Assembly: GCA_916048095.2 (NCBI GenBank)
Contig: OU696593.1
Span: forward strand, 310,001-374,000
Length of the DNA: 64,000 nt
Direction of reading: 5' to 3'
Source of the DNA: Sacculina carcini
Lineage: Eukaryota; Arthropoda; Thecostraca; Sacculinidae
The stretch's first letter is position 1. Each line of letters starts with the position of its first letter. The notes under the pieces were generated by a model. The model did not search any database. It was given only the letters and a program-made list of their open reading frames with translations, and was not told where the DNA came from. Shown in pieces: positions 11,590-23,400 of this stretch. Both the position numbers and the translations under genes were made by a program.

Positions 11590-14500
11590 AGTGTTACCTA
11601 AGTGTTACCTAAGTGTTACCTAAGTGTTACCTAAGTGTTACCTAAGTGTTACCTAAGTGTACCCTAAGTGTTACCTAAGTGTTACCTAAGTGTTACCTAA
11701 GTGTTACCTCAGTGTGCCCTAAGTGTTACCTAAGTGTGCCCTAAGTGTTACCTAAGTGTTACCTAAGTGTTACCTAAGTGTTACCTAAGTGTTACCTAAG
11801 TGTTACCTAAGTGTTACCTAAGTGTACCCTAAGTGTTACCTAAGTGTGCCCTAAGTGTTACCTAAGTGTGCCCTAAGTGTTACCTAAGTGTTACCTAAGT
11901 GTTACCTAAGTGTGCCCTAAGTGTTACCTAAATGTTACCTAAGTGTGCCCTAAGTGTTACCTAAGTGTGCCCTAAGTGTTACCTAAGTTTGCCCTAAGTG
12001 TTACATAAGTGTGCCCTAAGTGTTACCTAAGTGTTACCTAAGTGTGCCCTAAGTGTTACCTAATTGTGCCCTAAGTGTTACCTAAGTGTTACCTAAGTGT
12101 TACCTAAGTGTTACCTAAGTGTTACCTAAGTGCGCCCTAAGTGTTACCTAAGTTTGCCATAAGTGTTACATAAGTGTGCCCTAAGTGTTACCTAAGTGTG
12201 CCCTAAGTGTTACCTAAGTGTTACCTAAGTGTGCCCTAAGTGTTACCTACGTGTGCCCTAAGTGTTACCTAAGTGTGCCCTAAGTGTGCCCTAAGTGTGC
12301 CCTAAGTGTGCCCTAAGTGTTACCTAAGTGTGCCCTAAGTGTTACCTACGTGTGCCCTAAGTGTTACCTAAGTGTACCCTAAGTGTTACCTCAGTGTTAC
12401 CTAAGTGTTACCTAAGTGTTACCTAAGTGTTACCTAAGTGTTACCTAAGTGTTACCTAAGTGTTACCTCAGTGTGCCCTAAGTGTTACCTAAGTGTGCCC
12501 TAAGTGTTACCTAAGTGTTACCTAAGTGTTACCTAAGTGTTACCTAAGTGTTACCTAAGTGTTACCTAAGTGTACCCTAAGTGTTACCTAAGTGTGCCCT
12601 AAGTGTTACCTAAGTGTTACCTAAGTGTTACCTAAGTGTTACCTAAGTGTTACCTAAGTGCGCCCTAAGTGTTACCTAAGTTTGCCATAAGTGTTACATA
12701 AGTGTGCCCTAAGTGTTACCTAAGTGTGCCCTAAGTGTTACCTAAGTGTTACCTAAGTGTGCCCTAAGTGTTACCTACGTGTGCCCTAAGTGTTACCTAA
12801 GTGTGCCCTAAGTGTGCCCTAAGTGTGCCCTAAGTGTGCCCTAAGTGTTACCTAAGTGTGCCCTAAGTGTTACCTAAGTGTGCCCTAAGTGTTACCTACG
12901 TGTGCCCTAAGTGTTACCTAAGTGTACCCTAAGTGTTACCTCAGTGTTACCTAAGTGTTACCTAAGTGTTACCTAAGTGTTATCTAAGTGTTACCTAAGT
13001 GTTACCTAAGTGTTACCTAAGTGTACCCTAAGTGTTACCTAAGTGTTACCTAAGTGTTACCTAAGTGTTACCTCAGTGTGCCCTAAGTGTTACCTAAGTG
13101 TGCCCTAAGTGTTACCTAAGTGTTACCTAAGTGTTACCTAAGTGTTACCTAAGTGTTACCTAAGTGTTACCTAAGTGTTACCTAAGCGTTACCTAAGTGT
13201 ACCCTAAGTGTTACCTAAGTGTGCCCTAAGTGTTACCTAAGTGTGCCCTAAGTGTTACCTAAGTGTTACCTAAGTGTTACCTAAGTGTGCCCTAAGTGTG
13301 CCCTAAGTGTGCCCTAAGTGTTACCGAAGTGTGCCCTAAGTGTTACCTAAGTGTGCCCTAAGTGTTACCTAAGTTTGCCCTAAGTGTTACATAAGTGTTA
13401 CCTAAGTGTGCCCTAAGTGTTACCTAAGTGTGCCCTAAGTGTTACCTAAGTGTGCCCTAAGTGTTACCTACGTGTGCCCTAAGTGTTACCTAAGTGTGCC
13501 CTAAGTGTTACCTAAGTATGCCCTAAGTGTTACCTAAGTGTGCCCTAAGTGTTACCTAAGTGTTACCTAAGTGTGCCCTAAGTGTACCCTAAGTGTTACC
13601 TAAGTGTTACCTAAGTGTTACCTAAGTGTTACCTAAGTGTTACCTAAGTGTTACCTAAGTGTGCCCTAAGTGTTACCTAAGTTTGCCATAAGTGTTACAT
13701 AAGTGTGCCCTAAGTGTTACCTAAGTGTTACCTAAGTGTGCCCTAAGTGTTACCTACGTGTGCCCTAAGTGTTACCTACGTGTGCCCTAAGTGTTACCTA
13801 AGTGTGCCCTAAGTGTGCCCTAAGTGTGCCCTAAGTGTGCCCTAAGTGTTACCTAAGTGTGCCCTAAGTGTTACCTAAGTGTGCCCTAAGTGTTACCTAC
13901 GTGTGCCCTAAGTGTTACCTAAGTGTACCCTAAGTGTTACCTCAGTGTTACCTAAGTGTTACCTAAGTGTTACCTAAGTGTTACCTAAGTGTTACCTAAG
14001 TGTTACCTAAGTGTTACCTAAGTGTTACCTAAGTGTACCCTAAGTGTTACCTAAGTGTTACCTAAGTGTTACCTAAGTGTTACCTCAGTGTGCCCTAAGT
14101 GTTACCTAAGTGTGCCCTAAGTGTTACCTAAGTGTTACCTAAGTGTTACCTAAGTGTTACCTAAGTGTTACCTAAGTGTTACCTAAGTGTTACCTAAGTG
14201 TACCCTAAGTGTTACCTAAGTGTGCCCTAAGTGTTACCTAAGTGTGCCCTAAGTGTTACCTAAGTGTGCCCTAAGTGTTACCTAAGTGTTACCTAAGTGT
14301 TACCTAAGTGTGCCCTAAGTGTTACCTAAGTGTTACCTAAGTGTGCCCTAAGTGTTACCTAAGTGTGCCCTAAGTGTTACCTACGTGTGCCCTAAGTGTT
14401 ACCTAAGTGTTACCTAAGTGTTACCTAAGTGCGCCCTAAGTGTTACCTAAGTTTGCCATAAGTGTTACATAAGTGTGCCCTAAGTGTTACCTAAGTGTTA
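11590..14500. repeat. Block duplicated at a 22,000-bp offset, left copy
   Basis: This matches the segment starting near 33,590 at an offset of exactly 22,000 bp for AATTG (12062/34062) and GCCATA (12156/34156, 12684/34684, 13685/35685). After about 13,870 the offset becomes 21,978 because the right copy lacks two monomers, and the marker at 14455 pairs with 36433. The ends are approximate because the flanking satellite is similar. Confidence 0.8.
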
Positions 14501-14872
14501 CCTAAGTGTACCCTAAGTGTTACCTCAGTGTTACCTAAGTGTTACCTAAGTGTTACCTAAGTGTTACCTAAGTGTTACCTAAGTGTTACCTAAGTGTTAC
14601 CTAAGTGTACCCTAAGTGTTACCTAAGTGTTACCTAAGTGTGCCCTAAGTGTTACCTACGTGTGCCCTAAGTGTTACCTAAGTGTGCCCTAAGTGTTACC
14701 TAAGTATGCCCTAAGTGTTACCTAAGTGTGCCCTAAGTGTTACCTAAGTGTTACCTAAGTGTGCCCTAAGTGTACCCTAAGTGTTACCTAAGTGTTACCT
14801 AAGTGTTACCTAAGTGTTACCTAAGTGTTACCTAAGTGTTACCTAAGTGCGCCCTAAGTGTTACCTAAGTTT

Positions 14873-17413
14873 GCCATAAGTGTTACATAAGTGTGCCCTA
14901 AGTGTTACCTAAGTGTTACCTAAGTGTGCCCTAAGTGTTACCTACGTGTGCCCTAAGTGTTACCTACGTGTGCCCTAAGTGTTACCTAAGTGTGCCCTAA
15001 GTGTGCCCTAAGTGTGCCCTAAGTGTGCCCTAAGTGTTACCTAAGTGTGCCCTAAGTGTTACCTAAGTGTGCCCTAAGTGTTACCTACGTGTGCCCTAAG
15101 TGTTACCTAAGTGTACCCTAAGTGTTACCTCAGTGTTACCTAAGTGTGCCCTAAGTGTTACCTAAGTGTGCCCTAAGTGTTACCTACGTGTGCCCTAAGT
15201 GTTACCTAAGTGTGCTCTAAGTGTTACCTAAGTATGCCCTAAGTGTTACCTAAGTGTGCCCTAAGTGTTACCTAAGTGTTACCTAAGTGTGCCCTAAGTG
15301 TTACCTAAGTGTGCCCTAAGTGTTACCTAAGTGTTACCTAAGTGTTACCTAAGTGTTACCTAAGTGTTACCTAAGTGCGCCCTAAGTGTTACCTAAGTTT
15401 GCCATAAGTGTTACATAAGTGTGCCCTAAGTGTTACCTAAGTGTGCCCTAAGTGTTACCTAAGTGTTACCTAAGTGTGCCCTAAGTGTTACCTACGTGTG
15501 CCCTAAGTGTTACCTAAGTGTGCCCTAAGTGTGCCCTAAGTGTGCCCTAAGTGTGCCCTAAGTGTTACCTAAGTGTGCCCTAAGTGTTACCTAAGTGTGC
15601 CCTAAGTGTTACCTACGTGTGCCCTAAGTGTTACCTAAGTGTACCCTAAGTGTTACCTCAGTGTTACCTAAGTGTTACCTAAGTGTTACCTAAGTGTTAT
15701 CTAAGTGTTACCTAAGTGTTACCTAAGTGTTACCTAAGTGTACCCTAAGTGTTACCTAAGTGTTACCTAAGTGTTACCTAAGTGTTACCTCAGTGTGCCC
15801 TAAGTGTTACCTAAGTGTGCCCTAAGTGTTACCTAAGTTTGCCCTAAGTGTTACATAAGTGTTACCTAAGTGTGCCCTAAGTGTTACCTAAGTGTGCCCT
15901 AAGTGTTACCTAAGTGTGCCCTAAGTGTTACCTACGTGTGCCCTAAGTGTTACCTAAGTGTTACCTAAGTGTTACCTAAGTGTTACCTAAGTGTTACCTA
16001 AGTGTTACCTAAGCGTTACCTAAGTGTACCCTAAGTGTTACCTAAGTGTGCCCTAAGTGTTACCTAAGTGTGCCCTAAGTGTTACCTAAGTGTTACCTAA
16101 GTGTTACCTAAGTGTGCCCTAAGTGTTACCTAAGTGTTACCTAAGTGTGCCCTAAGTGTTACCTAAGTGTGCCCTAAGTGTTACCTAAGTGTGCCCTAAG
16201 TGTTACCTAAGTTTGCCCTAAGTGTTACATAAGTGTTACCTAAGTGTGCCCTAAGTGTTACCTAAGTGTGCCCTAAGTGTTACCTAAGTGTGCCCTAAGT
16301 GTTACCTACGTGTGCCCTAAGTGTTACCTAAGTGTGCCCTAAGTGTTACCTAAGTATGCCCTAAGTGTTACCTAAGTGTGCCCTAAGTGTTACCTAAGTG
16401 TTACCTAAGTGTGCCCTAAGTGTACCCTAAGTGTTACCTAAGTGTTACCTAAGTGTTACCTAAGTGTTACCTAAGTGTTACCTAAGTGTTACCTAAGTGC
16501 GCCCTAAGTGTTACCTAAGTTTGCCATAAGTGTTACATAAGTGTGCCCTAAGTGTTACCTAAGTGTTACCTAAGTGTGCCCTAAGTGTTACCTACGTGTG
16601 CCCTAAGTGTTACCTACGTGTGCCCTAAGTGTTACCTAAGTGTGCCCTAAGTGTGCCCTAAGTGTGCCCTAAGTGTGCCCTAAGTGTTACCTAAGTGTGC
16701 CCTAAGTGTTACCTAAGTGTGCCCTAAGTGTTACCTACGTGTGCCCTAAGTGTTACCTAAGTGTACCCTAAGTGTTACCTCAGTGTTACCTAAGTGTTAC
16801 CTAAGTGTTACCTAAGTGTTACCTAAGTGTTACCTAAGTGTTACCTAAGTGTTACCTAAGTGTTACCTAAGTGTACCCTAAGTGTTACCTAAGTGTTACC
16901 TAAGTGTTACCTAAGTGTTACCTCAGTGTGCCCTAAGTGTTACCTAAGTGTGCCCTAAGTGTTACCTAAGTGTTACCTAAGTGTTACCTAAGTGTTACCT
17001 AAGTGTTACCTAAGTGTTACCTAAGTGTTACCTAAGTGTACCCTAAGTGTTACCTAAGTGTGCCCTAAGTGTTACCTAAGTGTGCCCTAAGTGTTACCTA
17101 AGTGTTACCTAAGTGTTACCTAAGTGTGCCCTAAGTGTTACCTAAATGTTACCTAAGTGTGCCCTAAGTGTTACCTAAGTGTGCCCTAAGTGTTACCTAA
17201 GTTTGCCCTAAGTGTTACATAAGTGTGCCCTAAGTGTTACCTAAGTGTTACCTAAGTGTGCCCTAAGTGTTACCTAATTGTGCCCTAAGTGTTACCTAAG
17301 TGTTACCTAAGTGTACCCTAAGTGTTACCTAAGTGTTACCTAAGTGTTACCTAAGTGTTACCTAAGTGTTACCTAAGTGTTACCTAAGTGCGCCCTAAGT
17401 GTTACCTAAGTTT
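14873..17413. repeat. Partial, variant copy of the supermodule
   Basis: Markers at 14873, 15401, 16523 and 17414 give spacings 528, 1122 and 891. The first two match the supermodule; the third is 44 bp (four monomers) longer than 847, with the extra monomers after the AATTG variant at 17276. Offsets from this block to copy A are a constant 14,839 bp from the GCTC monomer (15214/30053) to AATTG (17276/32115). The 550 and 88 modules are missing upstream. Confidence 0.8.
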
Positions 17414-20400
17414 GCCATAAGTGTTACATAAGTGTGCCCTAAGTGTTACCTAAGTGTTACCTAAGTGTGCCCTAAGTGTTACCTACGTGTGCCCTAAGTG
17501 TTACCTACGTGTGCCCTAAGTGTTACCTAAGTGTGCCCTAAGTGTGCCCTAAGTGTGCCCTAAGTGTGCCCTAAGTGTTACCTAAGTGTGCCCTAAGTGT
17601 TACCTAAGTGTGCCCTAAGTGTTACCTACGTGTGCCCTAAGTGTTACCTAAGTGTACCCTAAGTGTTACCTCAGTGTTACCTAAGTGTTACCTAAGTGTT
17701 ACCTAAGTGTTACCTAAGTGTTACCTAAGTGTTACCTAAGTGTTACCTAAGTGTTACCTAAGTGTACCCTAAGTGTTACCTAAGTGTTACCTAAGTGTTA
17801 CCTAAGTGTTACCTCAGTGTGCCCTAAGTGTTACCTAAGTGTGCCCTAAGTGTTACCTAAGTGTTACCTAAGTGTTACCTAAGTGTTACCTAAGTGTTAC
17901 CTAAGTGTTACCTAAGTGTTACCTAAGTGTACCCTAAGTGTTACCTAAGTGTGCCCTAAGTGTTACCTAAGTGTGCCCTAAGTGTTACCTAAGTGTTACC
18001 TAAGTGTTACCTAAGTGTGCCCTAAGTGTTACCTAAATGTTACCTAAGTGTGCCCTAAGTGTTACCTAAGTGTGCCCTAAGTGTTACCTAAGTTTGCCCT
18101 AAGTGTTACATAAGTGGGCCCTAAGTGTTACCTAAGTGTTACCTAAGTGTGCCCTAAGTGTTACCTACGTGTGCCCTAAGTGTTACCTAAGTGTGCCCTA
18201 AGTGTGCCCTAAGTGTGCCCTAAGTGTGCCCTAAGTGTTACCTAAGTGTGCCCTAAGTGTTACCTACGTGTGCCCTAAGTGTTACCTAAGTGTACCCTAA
18301 GTGTTACCTCAGTGTTACCTAAGTGTTACCTAAGTGTTACCTAAGTGTTACCTAAGTGTTACCTAAGTGTTACCTAAGTGTTACCTCAGTGTGCCCTAAG
18401 TGTTACCTAAGTGTGCCCTAAGTGTTACCTAAGTGTTACCTAAGTGTTACCTAAGTGTTACCTAAGTGTTACCTAAGTGTTACCTAAGTGTTACCTAAGT
18501 GTACCCTAAGTGTTACCTAAGTGTGCCCTAAGTGTTACCTAAGTGTTACCTAAGTGTTACCTAAGTGTTACCTAAGTGTTACCTAAGTGCGCCCTAAGTG
18601 TTACCTAAGTTTGCCATAAGTGTTACATAAGTGTGCCCTAAGTGTTACCTAAGTGTGCCCTAAGTGTTACCTAAGTGTTACCTAAGTGTGCCCTAAGTGT
18701 TACCTACGTGTGCCCTAAGTGTTACCTAAGTGTGCCCTAAGTGTGCCCTAAGTGTGCCCTAAGTGTGCCCTAAGTGTTACCTAAGTGTGCCCTAAGTGTT
18801 ACCTAAGTGTGCCCTAAGTGTTACCTACGTGTGCCCTAAGTGTTACCTAAGTGTACCCTAAGTGTTACCTCAGTGTTACCTAAGTGTTACCTAAGTGTTA
18901 CCTAAGTGTTATCTAAGTGTTACCTAAGTGTTACCTAAGTGTTACCTAAGTGTACCCTAAGTGTTACCTAAGTGTTACCTAAGTGTTACCTAAGTGTGAC
19001 CTCAGTGTGCCCTAAGTGTTACCTAAGTGTGCCCTAAGTGTTACCTAAGTGTTACCTAAGTGTTACCTAAGTGTTACCTAAGTGTTACCTAAGTGTTACC
19101 TAAGTGTTACCTAAGCGTTACCTAAGTGTACCCTAAGTGTTACCTAAGTGTGCCCTAAGTGTTACCTAAGTGTGCCCTAAGTGTTACCTAAGTGTTACCT
19201 AAGTGTTACCTAAGTGTGCCCTAAGTGTGCCCTAAGTGTGCCCTAAGTGTTACCTAAGTGTGCCCTAAGTGTTACCTAAGTGTGCCCTAAGTGTTACCTA
19301 AGTTTGCCCTAAGTGTTACATAAGTGTTACCTAAGTGTGCCCTAAGTGTTACCTAAGTGTGCCCTAAGTGTTACCTAAGTGTGCCCTAAGTGTTACCTAC
19401 GTGTGCCCTAAGTGTTACCTAAGTGTGCCCTAAGTGTTACCTAAGTATGCCCTAAGTGTTACCTAAGTGTGCCCTAAGTGTTACCTAAGTGTTACCTAAG
19501 TGTGCCCTAAGTGTACCCTAAGTGTTACCTAAGTGTTACCTAAGTGTTACCTAAGTGTTACCTAAGTGTTACCTAAGTGTTACCTAAGTGCGCCCTAAGT
19601 GTTACCTAAGTTTGCCATAAGTGTTACATAAGTGTGCCCTAAGTGTTACCTAAGTGTTACCTAAGTGTGCCCTAAGTGTTACCTACGTGTGCCCTAAGTG
19701 TTACCTACGTGTGCCCTAAGTGTTACCTAAGTGTGCCCTAAGTGTGCCCTAAGTGTGCCCTAAGTGTGCCCTAAGTGTTACCTAAGTGTGCCCTAAGTGT
19801 TACCTAAGTGTGCCCTAAGTGTTACCTACGTGTGCCCTAAGTGTTACCTAAGTGTACCCTAAGTGTTACCTCAGTGTTACCTAAGTGTTACCTAAGTGTT
19901 ACCTAAGTGTTACCTAAGTGTTACCTAAGTGTTACCTAAGTGTTACCTAAGTGTTACCTAAGTGTACCCTAAGTGTTACCTAAGTGTTACCTAAGTGTTA
20001 CCTAAGTGTTACCTCAGTGTGCCCTAAGTGTTACCTAAGTGTGCCCTAAGTGTTACCTAAGTGTTACCTAAGTGTTACCTAAGTGTTACCTAAGTGTTAC
20101 CTAAGTGTTACCTAAGTGTTACCTAAGTGTACCCTAAGTGTTACCTAAGTGTGCCCTAAGTGTTACCTAAGTGTGCCCTAAGTGTTACCTAAGTGTTACC
20201 TAAGTGTTACCTAAGTGTGCCCTAAGTGTTACCTAAATGTTACCTAAGTGTGCCCTAAGTGTTACCTAAGTGTGCCCTAAGTGTTACCTAAGTTTGCCCT
20301 AAGTGTTACATAAGTGTGCCCTAAGTGTTACCTAAGTGTTACCTAAGTGTGCCCTAAGTGTTACCTAATTGTGCCCTAAGTGTTACCTAAGTGTTACCTA

Positions 20401-23400
20401 AGTGTTACCTAAGTGCGCCCTAAGTGTGACCTCAGTGTGCCCTAAGTGTTACCTAAGTGTGCCCTAAGTGTTACCTAAGTGTTACCTAAGTGTTACCTAA
20501 GTGTTACCTAAGTGTTACCTAAGTGTTACCTAAGTGTTACCTAAGCGTTACCTAAGTGTACCCTAAGTGTTACCTAAGTGTGCCCTAAGTGTTACCTAAG
20601 TTTGCCCTAAGTGTTACATAAGTGTTACCTAAGTGTGCCCTAAGTGTTACCTAAGTGTGCCCTAAGTGTTACCTAAGTGTGCCCTAAGTGTTACCTACGT
20701 GTGCCCTAAGTGTTACCTAAGTGTTACTTAAGTGTTACCTAAGTGTTACCTAAGTGTTACCTAAGTGTTACCTAAGCGTTACCTAAGTGTACCCTAAGTG
20801 TTACCTAAGTGTGCCCTAAGTGTTACCTAAGTGTGCCCTAAGTGTTACCTAAGTGTTACCTAAGTGTTACCTAAGTGTGCCCTAAGTGTTACCTAAGTGT
20901 TACCTAAGTGTGCCCTAAGTGTTACCTAAGTGTGCCCTAAGTGTTACCTAAGTGTGCCCTAAGTGTTACCTAAGTTTGCCCTAAGTGTTACATAAGTGTT
21001 ACCTAAGTGTGCCCTAAGTGTTACCTAAGTGTGCCCTAAGTGTTACCTAAGTGTGCCCTAAGTGTTACCTACGTGTGCCCTAAGTGTTACCTAAGTGTGC
21101 CCTAAGTGTTACCTAAGTATGCCCTAAGTGTTACCTAAGTGTGCCCTAAGTGTTACCTAAGTGTTACCTAAGTGTGCCCTAAGTGTACCCTAAGTGTTAC
21201 CTAAGTGTTACCTAAGTGTTACCTAAGTGTTACCTAAGTGTTACCTAAGTGTTACCTAAGTGCGCCCTAAGTGTTACCTAAGTTTGCCATAAGTGTTACA
21301 TAAGTGTGCCCTAAGTGTTACCTAAGTGTTACCTAAGTGTGCCCTAAGTGTTACCTACGTGTGCCCTAAGTGTTACCTACGTGTGCCCTAAGTGTTACCT
21401 AAGTGTGCCCTAAGTGTGCCCTAAGTGTGCCCTAAGTGTGCCCTAAGTGTTACCTAAGTGTGCCCTAAGTGTTACCTAAGTGTGCCCTAAGTGTTACCTA
21501 CGTGTGCCCTAAGTGTTACCTAAGTGTACCCTAAGTGTTACCTCAGTGTTACCTAAGTGTTACCTAAGTGTTACCTAAGTGTTACCTAAGTGTTACCTAA
21601 GTGTTACCTAAGTGTTACCTAAGTGTTACCTAAGTGTACCCTAAGTGTTACCTAAGTGTTACCTAAGTGTTACCTAAGTGTTACCTCAGTGTGCCCTAAG
21701 TGTTACCTAAGTGTGCCCTAAGTGTTACCTAAGTGTTACCTAAGTGTTACCTAAGTGTTACCTAAGTGTTACCTAAGTGTTACCTAAGTGTTACCTAAGT
21801 GTACCCTAAGTGTTACCTAAGTGTGCCCTAAGTGTTACCTAAGTGTGCCCTAAGTGTTACCTAAGTGTTACCTAAGTGTTACCTAAGTGTGCCCTAAGTG
21901 TTACCTAAATGTTACCTAAGTGTGCCCTAAGTGTTACCTAAGTGTGCCCTAAGTGTTACCTAAGTTTGCCCTAAGTGTTACATAAGTGTGCCCTAAGTGT
22001 TACCTAAGTGTTACCTAAGTGTGCCCTAAGTGTTACCTAATTGTGCCCTAAGTGTTACCTAAGTGTTACCTAAGTGTTACCTAAGTGTTACCTAAGTGTT
22101 ACCTAAGTGCGCCCTAAGTGTTACCTAAGTTTGCCATAAGTGTTACATAAGTGTGCCCTAAGTGTTACCTAAGTGTGCCCTAAGTGTTACCTAAGTGTTA
22201 CCTAAGTGTGCCCTAAGTGTTACCTACGTGTGCCCTAAGTGTTACCTAAGTGTGCCCTAAGTGTGCCCTAAGTGTGCCCTAAGTGTGCCCTAAGTGTTAC
22301 CTAAGTGTGCCCTAAGTGTTACCTACGTGTGCCCTAAGTGTTACCTAAGTGTACCCTAAGTGTTACCTCAGTGTTACCTAAGTGTTACCTAAGTGTTACC
22401 TAAGTGTTACCTAAGTGTTACCTAAGTGTTACCTAAGTGTTACCTCAGTGTGCCCTAAGTGTTACCTAAGTGTGCCCTAAGTGTTACCTAAGTGTTACCT
22501 AAGTGTTACCTAAGTGTTACCTAAGTGTTACCTAAGTGTTACCTAAGTGTACCCTAAGTGTTACCTAAGTGTGCCCTAAGTGTTACCTAAGTGTTACCTA
22601 AGTGTTACCTAAGTGTTACCTAAGTGTTACCTAAGTGTTACCTAAGTGTTACCTAAGTGCGCCCTAAGTGTTACCTAAGTTTGCCATAAGTGTTACATAA
22701 GTGTGCCCTAAGTGTTACCTAAGTGTGCCCTAAGTGTTACCTAAGTGTTACCTAAGTGTGCCCTAAGTGTTACCTACGTGTGCCCTAAGTGTTACCTAAG
22801 TGTGCCCTAAGTGTGCCCTAAGTGTGCCCTAAGTGTGCCCTAAGTGTTACCTAAGTGTGCCCTAAGTGTTACCTAAGTGTGCCCTAAGTGTTACCTACGT
22901 GTGCCCTAAGTGTTACCTAAGTGTACCCTAAGTGTTACCTCAGTGTTACCTAAGTGTTACCTAAGTGTTACCTAAGTGTTATCTAAGTGTTACCTAAGTG
23001 TTACCTAAGTGTTACCTAAGTGTACCCTAAGTGTTACCTAAGTGTTACCTAAGTGTTACCTAAGTGTGACCTCAGTGTGCCCTAAGTGTTACCTAAGTGT
23101 GCCCTAAGTGTTACCTAAGTGTTACCTAAGTGTTACCTAAGTGTTACCTAAGTGTTACCTAAGTGTTACCTAAGTGTTACCTAAGCGTTACCTAAGTGTA
23201 CCCTAAGTGTTACCTAAGTGTGCCCTAAGTGTTACCTAAGTGTGCCCTAAGTGTTACCTAAGTGTTACCTAAGTGTTACCTAAGTGTGCCCTAAGTGTGC
23301 CCTAAGTGTGCCCTAAGTGTTACCTAAGTGTGCCCTAAGTGTTACCTAAGTGTGCCCTAAGTGTTACCTAAGTTTGCCCTAAGTGTTACATAAGTGTTAC

